From Flavisolibacter longurius (GTDB lineage: Bacteria > Bacteroidota > Bacteroidia > Chitinophagales > Chitinophagaceae): a DNA stretch of 43,558 nt. The stretch's first letter is position 1; each line of letters starts with the position of its first letter. The DNA lies in contig JABUMY010000024.1 of assembly GCA_013327885.1 (NCBI GenBank), positions 1-43,558 on the forward strand, written 5' to 3'. The translations under genes and the position numbers were made by a program. Below the pieces are notes generated by a model. The model was not told where the DNA came from. It made no database searches and saw only the letters and a list, made by a program, of their open reading frames with translations. Below are positions 15,170 to 23,050 of this stretch, piece by piece.

Positions 15170-17926
15170 ATGCGAAACAAACTGCTCCTTTTTTTCTTTA
15201 TCTTTTTAGCCGCCAACGCAAGCGGGCAAACGCCTTCGCTGGTCTCCGGCCATTTCGTAAACCTGCCGCTCAAGAAGTTTTTCCAGCAGGTAGAAGCACA
15301 AACCCCGTATTATTTTTACTACGACAGCACGCAGGTGGATAGTCTGACGGTAAACATCCTGGTACAGGAGGAAACCCTGCCGGCTGTCTTGCAAAAAGTA
15401 TTTCGCGGCACCGACCTGCAGTTTGCCATCGATGCGCAAAACCGCGTTTTTATTACCGAAAAGATCCCGCTGCAAACACAGTTACCCCCCAATTTTTTCC
15501 AGCCGGTAAAAGGGCAGCCAAAAACCGATCATACCCAATCGATGGTCATAACCAGTACGGCAGAAAGCCGGCGGCAGGCCGCATCGGAAAACAAGATCTA
15601 CGAAGTCGGCATTAAGACCAACAACATCAAACCGGGCAACGTGGTGGTGAGTGGTTATGTAAGGCACGAACGGTCTGGCGAACCTGTAGCCAATGCTTCA
15701 CTGTTTGTCGATAGCCTGAACCGCAATGTGCTGACCAATACGGAAGGCTATTACAACATCACGCTTCCGGCCGGAAGCCACAACCTGTATGTGCAAAGCC
15801 TGGGTATGCAGGATGCCAAACTAAAAGTGGTTGTGTACAGCGAAGGAACGCTGAACCTGGAGTTAAAAGAACACGTTGCCCTGCTGAAAGAAGTGGTGGT
15901 TTCGGCCCAAAAGCTGGCCAATGTTAACCGCGTACAATTAGGTATGGAACGCTTAAGCATCGAAGCTATTAAAAAGGTTCCCGCTGTATTTGGCGAGGCC
16001 GATATCCTGCGGGCCGTATTGACCCTGCCGGGTGTAAAAACAGTGGGAGAGGCCAGCACGGGTTTGAATGTTAGAGGCGGTTCGGCCGACCAGAACCTCG
16101 TGCTGATGAATGGCGCCACCGTATACAATCCTTCGCACTTTTTTGGCATGTTTGCAGCCTTTAACCCGGAGATCGTAAAAGACGTAGAACTGTATAAAAG
16201 CAGCATTCCGGCAAAGTACGGCGGGAGGCTTTCTTCGGTGCTCGACATTGGACTGCGGGAAGGCAACAAAAAAGAGATCACCGGTTCGGCCGGTATCGGT
16301 ATTGTCACCAGCCGCTTCAACATTGAGGGGCCGCTGGCTAAAGAAAAAACATCGTTTATACTCGGCGGTCGCACCACCTATTCCAACTGGCTCATGGACC
16401 TGCTGCCGGACGAATACAGAGACGCGAAAGCTTCTTTTTATGATGTAAACCTTGGCATCAGTCACCGCATCAATCCAAAAAATGACCTGTATTTTACCGG
16501 TTATATAAGCAACGATAAATTCAACCTGGCCAGCGATACCACTTATGGTTACAGCAACCGCAATTTCAACCTGCGGTGGCGCCACCAGTTCAGCACAAAA
16601 ATGCTGGCCAACTTTTCGGTTGGCAGCGACCGTTATGAATACGGTGTTAACAGCACCCGCAACAAGGTAAACGCCTACAAACTTGGTTTTGATATTAACC
16701 AGTTGAACCTGCGCGGCGATTTTTCCTACGTGGCCAGTTCAAGCCATACGCTGGAATTTGGCGCTTCCTCCATCCGGTACAAATTGCACCCCGGCACTTA
16801 TGTTCCCAACGGTGGCGAGTCGCTGATTACTCCCAACATTGTTGCACCGGAACAGGCCCTTGAATCGGCAATCTATCTTTCCGACCGTTATACCATTTCC
16901 TCCAATTTCAGCATCAGTGGCGGTATCCGCTTTTCGTTATTCCAGTACCTGGGTGGCAGGGATGTCAGCTACTATGCACCCGGTGTTCCCCGCGATGAAA
17001 GCACGGTTATCGAAACAAAGTCCTTTGGTTCGGGGAAAGTGATCAACACCGATAAAGGCCCGGAGTACCGAGTGTCGGCACGGTATGCGTTTTCGCCCAG
17101 CTTTTCTGTGAAGGCTGGCTACAATTCACAGCGGCAATACATTCATATGCTGTCCAACACAACAGCCATTGCACCCACCGATGTTTGGAAGCTGAGCGAT
17201 CCCAATATCAAGCCGCAGCGCGGCGACCAGGTTTCAATTGGTCTTTACAAAAATTTAAAGTCCAACACCATTGAAACATCAGCCGAAGTTTATTACAAAA
17301 AGATTAGGGATTACCTCGATTATAAACCCGGTGCATCCCTGGTGCTTAATCACAACATTGAAACGGACGTGATCAATACAAGGGGCAAAGCCTACGGCGC
17401 CGAGCTGATGATACGCAAAACAAGCGGCAAGCTGAATGGCTGGGTAAGCTATACCTACTCCCGCATCCTGTTGCAGGTAGATGACCCAACGGTTTCGCTG
17501 CCGGTGAACGACGGCAAATGGTACCCGGCGAACTACGACAAGCCGCACGATGTAACAGCCATCGGCAATTTCAAGGTCAACCACCGCTTCAGCCTTTCGC
17601 TGAACCTTACTTACAGCACGGGGCGTCCCATAACCCTGCCCATCGGCCTTTTTAATTACGCCGGCTCGCAACGGGTTTTGTATGCCGACAGGAATTCTTA
17701 CCGCATCCCGGATTATTTCCGTGCCGATTTTTCCATGAACATTGATGGCAACCATAAGGTAAAACAACGCACCCATAATTCCTGGACCATTGGCGTGTAC
17801 AATCTTACCGGTCAGCGCAATCCCTTCTCTGTGTATTACGTGTCCGAAGCCGGGCAGGTGCGGGGTTACAAGCTTTCCATCTTTGGAAATGCTATTCCGT
17901 TTGTCAACTTTAATATCAGGTTCTGA
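15170..17926 (+). CDS. TonB-dependent receptor with N-terminal STN domain
   Basis: A 918-aa outer-membrane receptor. It has a signal peptide (1-19) and an STN domain at about 25-100 (LPLKKFFQQVEAQ, then VFITEKI). A carboxypeptidase-regulatory-like beta-sandwich follows at about 155-240 (VSGYVRHERSGEPVANASL). The plug domain is at about 255-400 (LRAVLTLPGVKT, then LNVRGGSADQNLV), and a C-terminal beta-barrel ends in NFNIRF with a terminal aromatic. An STN domain usually links a receptor to a FecR/FecI-type anti-sigma pathway, but no such pair is in the window. Its stop overlaps the start of the DUF4249 lipoprotein gene (TGATG), a pairing typical of Bacteroidota uptake or export systems. The ligand is unknown. 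Confidence 0.92.
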   Translation: MRNKLLLFFFIFLAANASGQTPSLVSGHFVNLPLKKFFQQVEAQTPYYFYYDSTQVDSLTVNILVQEETLPAVLQKVFRGTDLQFAIDAQNRVFITEKIPLQTQLPPNFFQPVKGQPKTDHTQSMVITSTAESRRQAASENKIYEVGIKTNNIKPGNVVVSGYVRHERSGEPVANASLFVDSLNRNVLTNTEGYYNITLPAGSHNLYVQSLGMQDAKLKVVVYSEGTLNLELKEHVALLKEVVVSAQKLANVNRVQLGMERLSIEAIKKVPAVFGEADILRAVLTLPGVKTVGEASTGLNVRGGSADQNLVLMNGATVYNPSHFFGMFAAFNPEIVKDVELYKSSIPAKYGGRLSSVLDIGLREGNKKEITGSAGIGIVTSRFNIEGPLAKEKTSFILGGRTTYSNWLMDLLPDEYRDAKASFYDVNLGISHRINPKNDLYFTGYISNDKFNLASDTTYGYSNRNFNLRWRHQFSTKMLANFSVGSDRYEYGVNSTRNKVNAYKLGFDINQLNLRGDFSYVASSSHTLEFGASSIRYKLHPGTYVPNGGESLITPNIVAPEQALESAIYLSDRYTISSNFSISGGIRFSLFQYLGGRDVSYYAPGVPRDESTVIETKSFGSGKVINTDKGPEYRVSARYAFSPSFSVKAGYNSQRQYIHMLSNTTAIAPTDVWKLSDPNIKPQRGDQVSIGLYKNLKSNTIETSAEVYYKKIRDYLDYKPGASLVLNHNIETDVINTRGKAYGAELMIRKTSGKLNGWVSYTYSRILLQVDDPTVSLPVNDGKWYPANYDKPHDVTAIGNFKVNHRFSLSLNLTYSTGRPITLPIGLFNYAGSQRVLYADRNSYRIPDYFRADFSMNIDGNHKVKQRTHNSWTIGVYNLTGQRNPFSVYYVSEAGQVRGYKLSIFGNAIPFVNFNIRF

Positions 17927-19041
17927 TGAAACGAATTCCAATACTATTTTTTGTTGCCTTTTTGTTGCTTTCAGGCTGTCGTGATAGGTACGACATTCCC
18001 CTACGCGACAACGATATTTCCCTGTTGGTTGTGGAAGGCGCCCTGGTTGTAGGTGGCCCTACCAACATTACCCTTTCCCGCAGCGTAAAGCTCACCGATG
18101 CGGTTAAGTTTAAACCGGAACTGAATGCCCAGGTTAGCGTGGAGGACAGGAACGGGGGCAGTTTTCCCTTGCAACAAATGGGCAACGGTATGTATGTGCA
18201 CGCCCAACTTCCGATGGTGGCGGGGCAGGAATACCGGCTGCATATTCGCACCACAAACAACAAAGAATACCTTTCCGATTACGTAACCGCAAAACTGACA
18301 CCCGCGATCGACTCTATCTCCTGGAGAAAAGAGCGGGAAGGGGTGCAGATCTATGCCAACACGCATGATGCCACCAACAACACGCTTTATTACAAATGGG
18401 ATTACGACGAAACCTGGGAGATCAGGAGTTATTTTCCTGCAAGTTACCGGTGGACGGGTGGTACCACCATCGTGTATGCAGGATTATACAATTACATCTG
18501 CTGGAAGTATGACCAGTCGAAAACCATCCTGATCGGCTCCACTGCGCAACTGCAATCCGATGTGGTGAGTGAGGCGCCGCTGACCTTTATTCCTCCCGGC
18601 GCCGAAAGGCTGGGTGTACGTTACAGCATCATGGTAAGACAACAAGCGCTTACCAAGCCGGCTTACGAGTATTTGTCGCAGATGAAAAAGAATACCGAAT
18701 CGCTGGGAACGATCTTCGATCCGCAGCCTTCCGAGCTGCGGGGAAATATTCGCTGTGTTTCCAATCCTGAAGAGGACGTGATTGGCTACCTGACCGCCTC
18801 CAGCATTGAAGAAAAAAGGCTGTTCATTACGGCTGCAGAAGCCAGGTGGCGATACATACAAAGCTGCGAATCGTTTAAAATAGCAAACATCCCCGATTCG
18901 ATTGCATTGTGGGTGCCAGGCTACCTGCCTCACAGTGCAGAAGAAATGTTTGGTGTAGTGACGAAATATGACATGTCAGCAGCGGGCTGTGTTGACTGCA
19001 CGGCCCGTGGCGGAAACCTAAACAAACCCAGTTACTGGTAA
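17926..19041 (+). CDS. DUF4249 family outer-membrane lipoprotein
   Basis: A 371-aa lipoprotein with lipobox LLSGC (cysteine at residue 18). The region after it (LLVVEGALVVGGPTNITLSRS) matches the DUF4249 N-terminus, a beta-sandwich found in lipoproteins encoded next to TonB-dependent receptors. Its start overlaps the receptor stop by 1 nt. By analogy with SusD-type partners it is probably a surface-exposed ligand-binding component for the upstream receptor, though DUF4249 is not SusD. A Cys pair near the C-terminus (GCVDC) might form a disulphide or bind metal. Confidence 0.88.
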   Translation: MKRIPILFFVAFLLLSGCRDRYDIPLRDNDISLLVVEGALVVGGPTNITLSRSVKLTDAVKFKPELNAQVSVEDRNGGSFPLQQMGNGMYVHAQLPMVAGQEYRLHIRTTNNKEYLSDYVTAKLTPAIDSISWRKEREGVQIYANTHDATNNTLYYKWDYDETWEIRSYFPASYRWTGGTTIVYAGLYNYICWKYDQSKTILIGSTAQLQSDVVSEAPLTFIPPGAERLGVRYSIMVRQQALTKPAYEYLSQMKKNTESLGTIFDPQPSELRGNIRCVSNPEEDVIGYLTASSIEEKRLFITAAEARWRYIQSCESFKIANIPDSIALWVPGYLPHSAEEMFGVVTKYDMSAAGCVDCTARGGNLNKPSYW

Positions 19042-19057
19042 AAACACCTGCTGAATC

Positions 19058-21412
19058 ATGATGCAAATGAGCAAACGACTTACTTCTGGCTTTCTCGTTT
19101 TCCTGCTGGCAAACGGCCTTTCCGTGCAGGCTCAATTGGCGGATGTGCAGGAAAAGCTTGGTGCTTATGTCAAGGCCTATACGCCGGAGAAGCTTTATCT
19201 CCACACCGACAAAAATGCCTATGCCGCCGGCGAGATCCTTTGGTTGAAAGCCTACGCCGTGGATGGTATTTATCACCGGCCTTTTGCCGCCAGCAAGATC
19301 GCTTACGTGGAACTGTTGGATGAAGCCAATATTCCCGCTTCCAGGATAAAGATCGCCTTGGATGAAAAAGGCGGCAATGGTTCCATCCAGTTGCCGTTTG
19401 GGCTGAAAAGCGGCAACTATACCTTGCGGGCCTATACCTCCTGGATGAAAAATTTAGGTGCCAGTCATTTTTTCGAAAAAGGACTCACCATCATCAATAC
19501 CCTGAAAACACCCGAAGTGACCGACGAAAAAGCGGTGCCCGAGGCAGGCCTGCAGCTTTATCCCGAAGGCGGTGACCTGGTAGCCGGGCTTCCGTCAAAG
19601 GTGGCCTTCCGTCTTTCGGGTAAGGACGGAAAAGGAACGGTTGGCAAAGGTTTTTTACTCAACGAAAAAGCGGATACCCTGGCTTCCTTTTCGCCTTTGC
19701 AATTTGGGATGGGGCAGTTTGAATTTACGCCGCAGAAAGGCAGTCGGTACAAAGCTGTCTTCCAGTTGGGTGATGGAAATACCGTTTCGCGGGCCATGCC
19801 CGACGCCCTGGAAAACGGTTATACGGTACGGGTAGAGGATGCCGGCAGTGATGACATAACCATCGAGGTAAGAAATGGTGGCGGCAATGCAGAAGTGTAC
19901 TTGCTGGCGCAGACACGCAACCTGTCAAAAGCAGTGCAAAAAGCCATTACCCAAAACGGAATAGCAAGGTTTACGATCAACAGGAAATTGCTGGGCGAAG
20001 GCGTATCGCAATTCACGGTTTTTGATGCGGCAATAAAGCCGGTTTGCGAACGGCTTTATTTTATTCCTCCTGCAAAAAATAAGGTTCAACTGCAAACGGC
20101 CCGGCAGCTGTATGGCACCCGCCAAAAAGTTGACCTGTTGCTGGATTCAATCCCCGATAGCCGCTCCAGTCTTTCGCTTGCCGTTTACCAGCTGGATGAA
20201 TGGCAAAGCGGCGATGACCTTACCATTGAACAATACCTTTGGCTAACCTCTGAGTTAAGCGGGCCGGTGGAGTCTCCTGCCTTTTATTTTGGTCCCGTAA
20301 CGGAAGATGCAAGACGAACCGCTGATCTGCTGATGATGACCCAGGGCTGGCGACGGTTTCAATGGAATGGGTTGCAGGAAGCGCCTGTCCTTAAATATCC
20401 CCGCGAAAGGGCAGGACACCTGGTTACCGGACGTGTAACCGATGTGCAAACCGGGTCGCCGGCGAAAGAGGTACAGGTTTATCTTTCGGTACCGGCATCG
20501 CCCTATAAGCTATTTACGGCCATAAGCGACAGCAACGGTGTTGTGCAGTTTGAGGTAAGTGATTATTATGGCGATGGCGAAATGGTCGTTCAGACTGCGG
20601 TTGCAAAAAATACACAACATAAGGTGGAAATCCTGACGCCATTTGCCGAATCGTACGGAGAAAGGGCAACTTACCCTTTGGCGTTCAATCCGGCCTGGCA
20701 AAATGCTTTGCTTAATCGTAGCATTGGCATGCAGGCGCAGCACATTTACCACACCGATGCCATCAGGCAATACAAGTACCCGCCGGTAAAGGACACGCTG
20801 CCATTTTATGGCAAAGGGATGTACGCATACAGTCTTGATGATTATGTTCGCTTCAACACCGTGGAAGAAGTGCTGCGGGAATATGTTAGGGAGATCAATG
20901 TAGGAGTTAAAGGCAGTGGCGAATCGCTCCGGTTCAAGTTGTATAATGACATGGAGCGCCGTTTTCACGAAGCCAATATCCTGGTGCTGGTGGATGGTGT
21001 TCCGCAACTCAATCCCAACAAAGTTTTTGACCTGGACCCGCTGAAAATAAAAAACCTCGATGTCATCCCCCGGAATTTTGTCTTGGGGCAAATCAACTAC
21101 CAGGGACTGGCCAATTTTAAAAGCTACACCGGTCAATACGAAGGCTTGGAGCTGGATCCGCAGGCTATCAGCATTGACTACAGCGGGTTGCAGCTGCAGC
21201 GGTCTTTTTTCACACCAGAATACGCAACAGAACAACAGCGGGAGAGCCGCCTGCCCGACCTGCGCACGACGCTTTACTGGCAGGGCGATGTTACCTCGAA
21301 GACGGTGAGTTTTTACACCGGTGATAACAAGGGGCGTTTCCTGGCCGTGTTGCAAGGCATCGATGGCAACGGCCGCACGATTAGCACATCGGTTCCTTTC
21401 GAAGTGAAATAA
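19058..21412 (+). CDS. MG2-domain secreted protein with an orphan TonB-plug-like region
   Basis: A 784-aa exported protein with a signal peptide ending SVQAQ (about residue 27). An alpha-2-macroglobulin MG2-like beta-sandwich covers about 40-150 (PEKLYLHTDKNAY, then GEILWLKAY). Further beta domains follow, including a carboxypeptidase-regulatory-like one near 450-540. Residues about 635-690 (VLVDGVP, then LDPLKIKNLDVI and FKSYTG) read like the end of a TonB-receptor plug, but no barrel follows. It is the last gene of the four-gene operon, 16 bp after the DUF4249 gene and before a large hairpin. It may contact the receptor from the periplasm or cell surface; that is inference. Confidence 0.82.
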   Translation: MMQMSKRLTSGFLVFLLANGLSVQAQLADVQEKLGAYVKAYTPEKLYLHTDKNAYAAGEILWLKAYAVDGIYHRPFAASKIAYVELLDEANIPASRIKIALDEKGGNGSIQLPFGLKSGNYTLRAYTSWMKNLGASHFFEKGLTIINTLKTPEVTDEKAVPEAGLQLYPEGGDLVAGLPSKVAFRLSGKDGKGTVGKGFLLNEKADTLASFSPLQFGMGQFEFTPQKGSRYKAVFQLGDGNTVSRAMPDALENGYTVRVEDAGSDDITIEVRNGGGNAEVYLLAQTRNLSKAVQKAITQNGIARFTINRKLLGEGVSQFTVFDAAIKPVCERLYFIPPAKNKVQLQTARQLYGTRQKVDLLLDSIPDSRSSLSLAVYQLDEWQSGDDLTIEQYLWLTSELSGPVESPAFYFGPVTEDARRTADLLMMTQGWRRFQWNGLQEAPVLKYPRERAGHLVTGRVTDVQTGSPAKEVQVYLSVPASPYKLFTAISDSNGVVQFEVSDYYGDGEMVVQTAVAKNTQHKVEILTPFAESYGERATYPLAFNPAWQNALLNRSIGMQAQHIYHTDAIRQYKYPPVKDTLPFYGKGMYAYSLDDYVRFNTVEEVLREYVREINVGVKGSGESLRFKLYNDMERRFHEANILVLVDGVPQLNPNKVFDLDPLKIKNLDVIPRNFVLGQINYQGLANFKSYTGQYEGLELDPQAISIDYSGLQLQRSFFTPEYATEQQRESRLPDLRTTLYWQGDVTSKTVSFYTGDNKGRFLAVLQGIDGNGRTISTSVPFEVK

Positions 21413-21427
21413 GACAGAAACATAGAA

Positions 21428-21482
21428 TTACAAGCTGTCACGAGTGGAAGGCAAATTGCATATTGCTCGTGACAGTTTGTAA
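21428..21482 (+). terminator. large hairpin at the end of the receptor operon
   Basis: The main stem CTGTCACGAG/CTCGTGACAG (21435-21444 with 21466-21475) is extended by TTACA/TGTAA (21428-21432 with 21478-21482) across a small internal loop, then followed by ATATTTTA. It probably terminates or protects the operon mRNA. Confidence 0.65.
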
Positions 21483-21551
21483 TATTTTAGCTGGCTATCG
21501 GAAATAAAAACGGCCGTTCAAACGGCGTTTCCACCTTCTTTCCACAGGGAC

Positions 21552-21582
21552 TTGCAGTTTTGCGCAGCAACAACTACATTTG
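21552..21582 (+). promoter_or_regulatory. strong promoter TTG-N20-TACATTTG
   Basis: TTG (21552-21554), a 20-bp spacer and a perfect TACATTTG (21575-21582) together fit the Bacteroidota consensus. The first ATG downstream with an open frame is the 58-aa gene at 21648. Confidence 0.65.
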
Positions 21583-21647
21583 TTTCACCCTCCTGTGAAT
21601 AGCCTCACTTCCTCTCCTCTGACTGACCTACCTAAAACACTTAACCT

Positions 21648-21824
21648 ATGCTATTCATCAAATTCTACTTTTATTTTTTTTATGCATTTGTGTACGCCCT
21701 TGTTGGTATTTGCGAGTTGGTGGGTTACCTGAACAAGATGCAGTTTAGCTGGCCTAAAAAAAGACAGGTTCGTGTGCGGGAATGGGCTGCTTTGCTCCAT
21801 CTCGATTTTGGCAAGGTGCATTGA
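21648..21824 (+). CDS. membrane microprotein (58 aa)
   Basis: An ATG at 21648 opens a 58-aa frame ending in TGA at 21822-21824. Residues 2-26 are strongly hydrophobic and aromatic (MLFIKFYFYF to LVGI), a single membrane helix. The rest is basic (WPKKRQVRVREW), which would sit in the cytoplasm by the positive-inside rule. The motif LVGYL at 24-28 is echoed in the neighbouring 40-aa protein. It has a strong promoter 65 bp upstream. Function is unknown; a small membrane regulator or a type-I-toxin-like peptide are possibilities. No homologue is recognised by eye. Confidence 0.6.
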   Translation: MLFIKFYFYFFYAFVYALVGICELVGYLNKMQFSWPKKRQVRVREWAALLHLDFGKVH

Positions 21825-21892
21825 TGAGAACTGTTTGGCCCCGTAATTTTAGAAATTGATTTTGTAAGCTTTTTATACTGCTGCTTTTAATT

Positions 21893-22015
21893 ATGGATTC
21901 GGAAAAAGAGAATTATCGGAATTATTCACTCGTGAAATTCCTGGTCATTTTAGTTGCTGTTTTTTCTTACCTGATGCTGAAGTTCCTGGGTTACCTGGAT
22001 CAATGGGGATTGTGA
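21893..22015 (+). CDS. membrane microprotein (40 aa)
   Basis: An ATG at 21893 opens a 40-aa frame to TGA at 22013-22015. A charged N-terminus (MDSEKENYRN) precedes a single membrane helix (about 13-35) and the C-terminus FLGYLDQWGL. The FLGYL motif resembles LVGYL in the 58-aa neighbour, so the two may be diverged copies. It is 68 bp after that gene and before a strong terminator, so the pair could share one transcript. A frame this short can arise by chance; hydrophobic design, spacing and the terminator are the only support. Confidence 0.5.
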   Translation: MDSEKENYRNYSLVKFLVILVAVFSYLMLKFLGYLDQWGL

Positions 22016-22079
22016 TGAATTGCAGTTGGCGAAGCCTCCGTGCAGGTGTCCGGGAAAGAATAAATTTGTTTTGCTTTTG

Positions 22080-22107
22080 AATATGGGGCCTGCTTTGGCC
22101 CCATATT
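22080..22107 (+). terminator. hairpin after the microprotein pair
   Basis: A perfect 11-bp stem AATATGGGGCC/GGCCCCATATT (22080-22090 with 22097-22107) with loop TGCTTT, followed by TATT. It could also stop leftward transcription from the 59-aa gene. Confidence 0.75.
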
Positions 22108-22249
22108 TATTCCATCAGCTCCTTTTCAAACATTGTGCATAAAGAAACCATTCTAATAAGGTGCGAAAGTTGTTTTTGTCATTCCCAAACGTTTTTTATT
22201 TCTTCAGGACCACAAAACGCCGCTGTTATTCTTGGGTTCTTTCACCCGA

Positions 22250-22429
22250 CTAATGAACGACATGTACTTTGGCTGCAAAGGCGCTTTTGGCAAATTCGAT
22301 TTCTTTTTCTTCCAGTTTGCCGGTAACCTGCAATCGCTCTTTGTTCAGGTGACAATGCTTGTTATCGATCATATCCAGAAATAATTCGACCTCGTATATG
22401 TCCTCAAACTCCAGGGTAATTGTCTTCAT
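22250..22429 (-). CDS. small acidic soluble protein (59 aa)
   Basis: The minus-strand ATG at 22429 opens a 59-aa frame to TAG at 22250-22252. The protein is acidic at its N-terminus (MKTITLEFEDIYEVE) and has alternating polar/hydrophobic stretches that suggest a beta-alpha-alpha fold with a coiled segment (KLEEKEIEFAKSAF). No signal peptide, membrane helix or known domain is seen. A well-formed promoter is 25 bp upstream (22454-22488). Promoter placement and amino-acid composition argue that it is real. Function is unknown. Confidence 0.62.
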   Translation of the reverse strand: MKTITLEFEDIYEVELFLDMIDNKHCHLNKERLQVTGKLEEKEIEFAKSAFAAKVHVVH

Positions 22430-22453
22430 GGCATGTAACTAAAACGGCGGAAG

Positions 22454-22488
22454 CAAAAATAAGACCTGCAACGGATAACCGTTACAAA
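22454..22488 (-). promoter_or_regulatory. promoter TTTG-N23-TATTTTTG
   Basis: Minus strand: TTTG (22488-22485), 23-bp spacer, perfect TATTTTTG (22461-22454). It reads into the 59-aa gene. Confidence 0.6.
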
Positions 22489-22665
22489 GGCGCCAGTGTC
22501 CACCCGGTATTCAAATTTTGCCATTTTTAGGGGAATGATATTAGCGCCTTAGGTTACAGTTTGTGCTAGTGAAATGCCATGCCATCGCAAATGAAAAGTG
22601 AAACGGGTTGCACTCAATTTTCTGTGTGTAGTAATGACGGGATAAATGGCCTGCCAAAGCAATCG

Positions 22666-22711
22666 CCATCGGGGCTCAAGTGGGAGTTGACGGGTTCGAA
22701 CCGCCGACCCT
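22666..22711. repeat. 46-bp direct repeat, copy A (tRNA-Val 3' end)
   Basis: Identical except for one base to 23005-23050. It contains the T arm, the 3' acceptor strand and 16 bp of downstream flank of tRNA-Val(TAC), in the same orientation, 339 bp from the intact copy. Confidence 0.9.
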
Positions 22712-22981
22712 TCCGCCGGAAGCGGAATGCGCTGAACCGGCGATCTGGTCTTGGTTCCTGGTTTTGCTTTTCCAGCCATTTATTTCCCTTTCTCTTGCAT
22801 AAGCCAAGCTTTTATTTTCAGCTTCTTCTTTGTAAACGATTTGCCAGTCTGCAGTTTTGCCGGTAAAGCCTTTGTGATTTGTGTTGTGTTTTCGCATGCG
22901 TGAGGAAGGATCATCACCCGTGTGGCCTATATAATATTACTTGAGTGAAGAAGATTAGAGTATATAGACATGGAAAGCCAT
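22676..22981 (-). pseudogene. GIY-YIG nuclease, broken by two in-frame TAA codons
   Basis: Reading from the ATG at 22981 in one frame gives a 101-codon GIY-YIG endonuclease. It starts MAFHVYIL, then stop (codon 9, 22955-22957), SSSLK, stop (codon 15, 22937-22939), then YYIGHTGDDPSSRMRKH. The GIY-like VYIL, the YYIG motif, the conserved arginine region (SSRMRKH) and the catalytic-type glutamate (AREREINGWKS) are all still there. Only the two nonsense codons spoil it, so decay looks recent. The last 20 or so residues (GGRVGGSNPSTPT) are encoded by tRNA-derived sequence. The gene starts 7 bp past the tRNA-Val terminator stem. A truncated product from the internal Met at 22897 is conceivable but lacks the GIY and YIG strands. 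Confidence 0.85.
22681..22740 (-). pseudogene. truncated tRNA copy (T arm, 3' acceptor, altered anticodon arm)
   Basis: Minus-strand sequence homologous to the 3' two-thirds of tRNA-Val. The T arm and 3' acceptor strand AACTCCCA are identical, the anticodon arm is changed (stem TTCCG/CGGAA, loop CTTCCGG, nominal anticodon TCC), and part of the D loop (GGTTCA) remains. The 5' acceptor strand and half of the D stem are missing, so it cannot fold as a working tRNA. It doubles as the 3' coding end of the GIY-YIG pseudogene. Confidence 0.8.
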
Positions 22982-22991
22982 AAAATAAAAA

Positions 22992-23015
22992 ATCCCCGAT
23001 GTTTCCATCGGGGAT
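22992..23015 (-). terminator. intrinsic terminator of tRNA-Val
   Basis: The stem ATCCCCGATG/CATCGGGGAT (10 bp) with a 4-nt loop is followed on the minus strand by a T-rich run (22991-22982). It starts 4 bp after the tRNA 3' end. Confidence 0.92.
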
Positions 23016-23050
23016 CAAGTGGGAGTTGACGGGTTCGAACCGCCGACCCT
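23005..23050. repeat. 46-bp direct repeat, copy B (inside intact tRNA-Val and flank)
   Basis: Partner of the repeat at 22666-22711. It covers one arm of the terminator stem, the tRNA 3' end and the T arm. The two copies bracket the GIY-YIG pseudogene. Confidence 0.9.

Noticed and set aside
20510-21355. 281-codon minus-strand frame inside the MG2 gene
   Set aside because: Antisense to the coding strand of an operon gene with a signal peptide and domains; no independent support.
22579-22866. 95-codon plus-strand frame across the GIY-YIG pseudogene
   Set aside because: It reads through the tRNA-derived repeat in the antisense direction; the opposite strand explains the region better.
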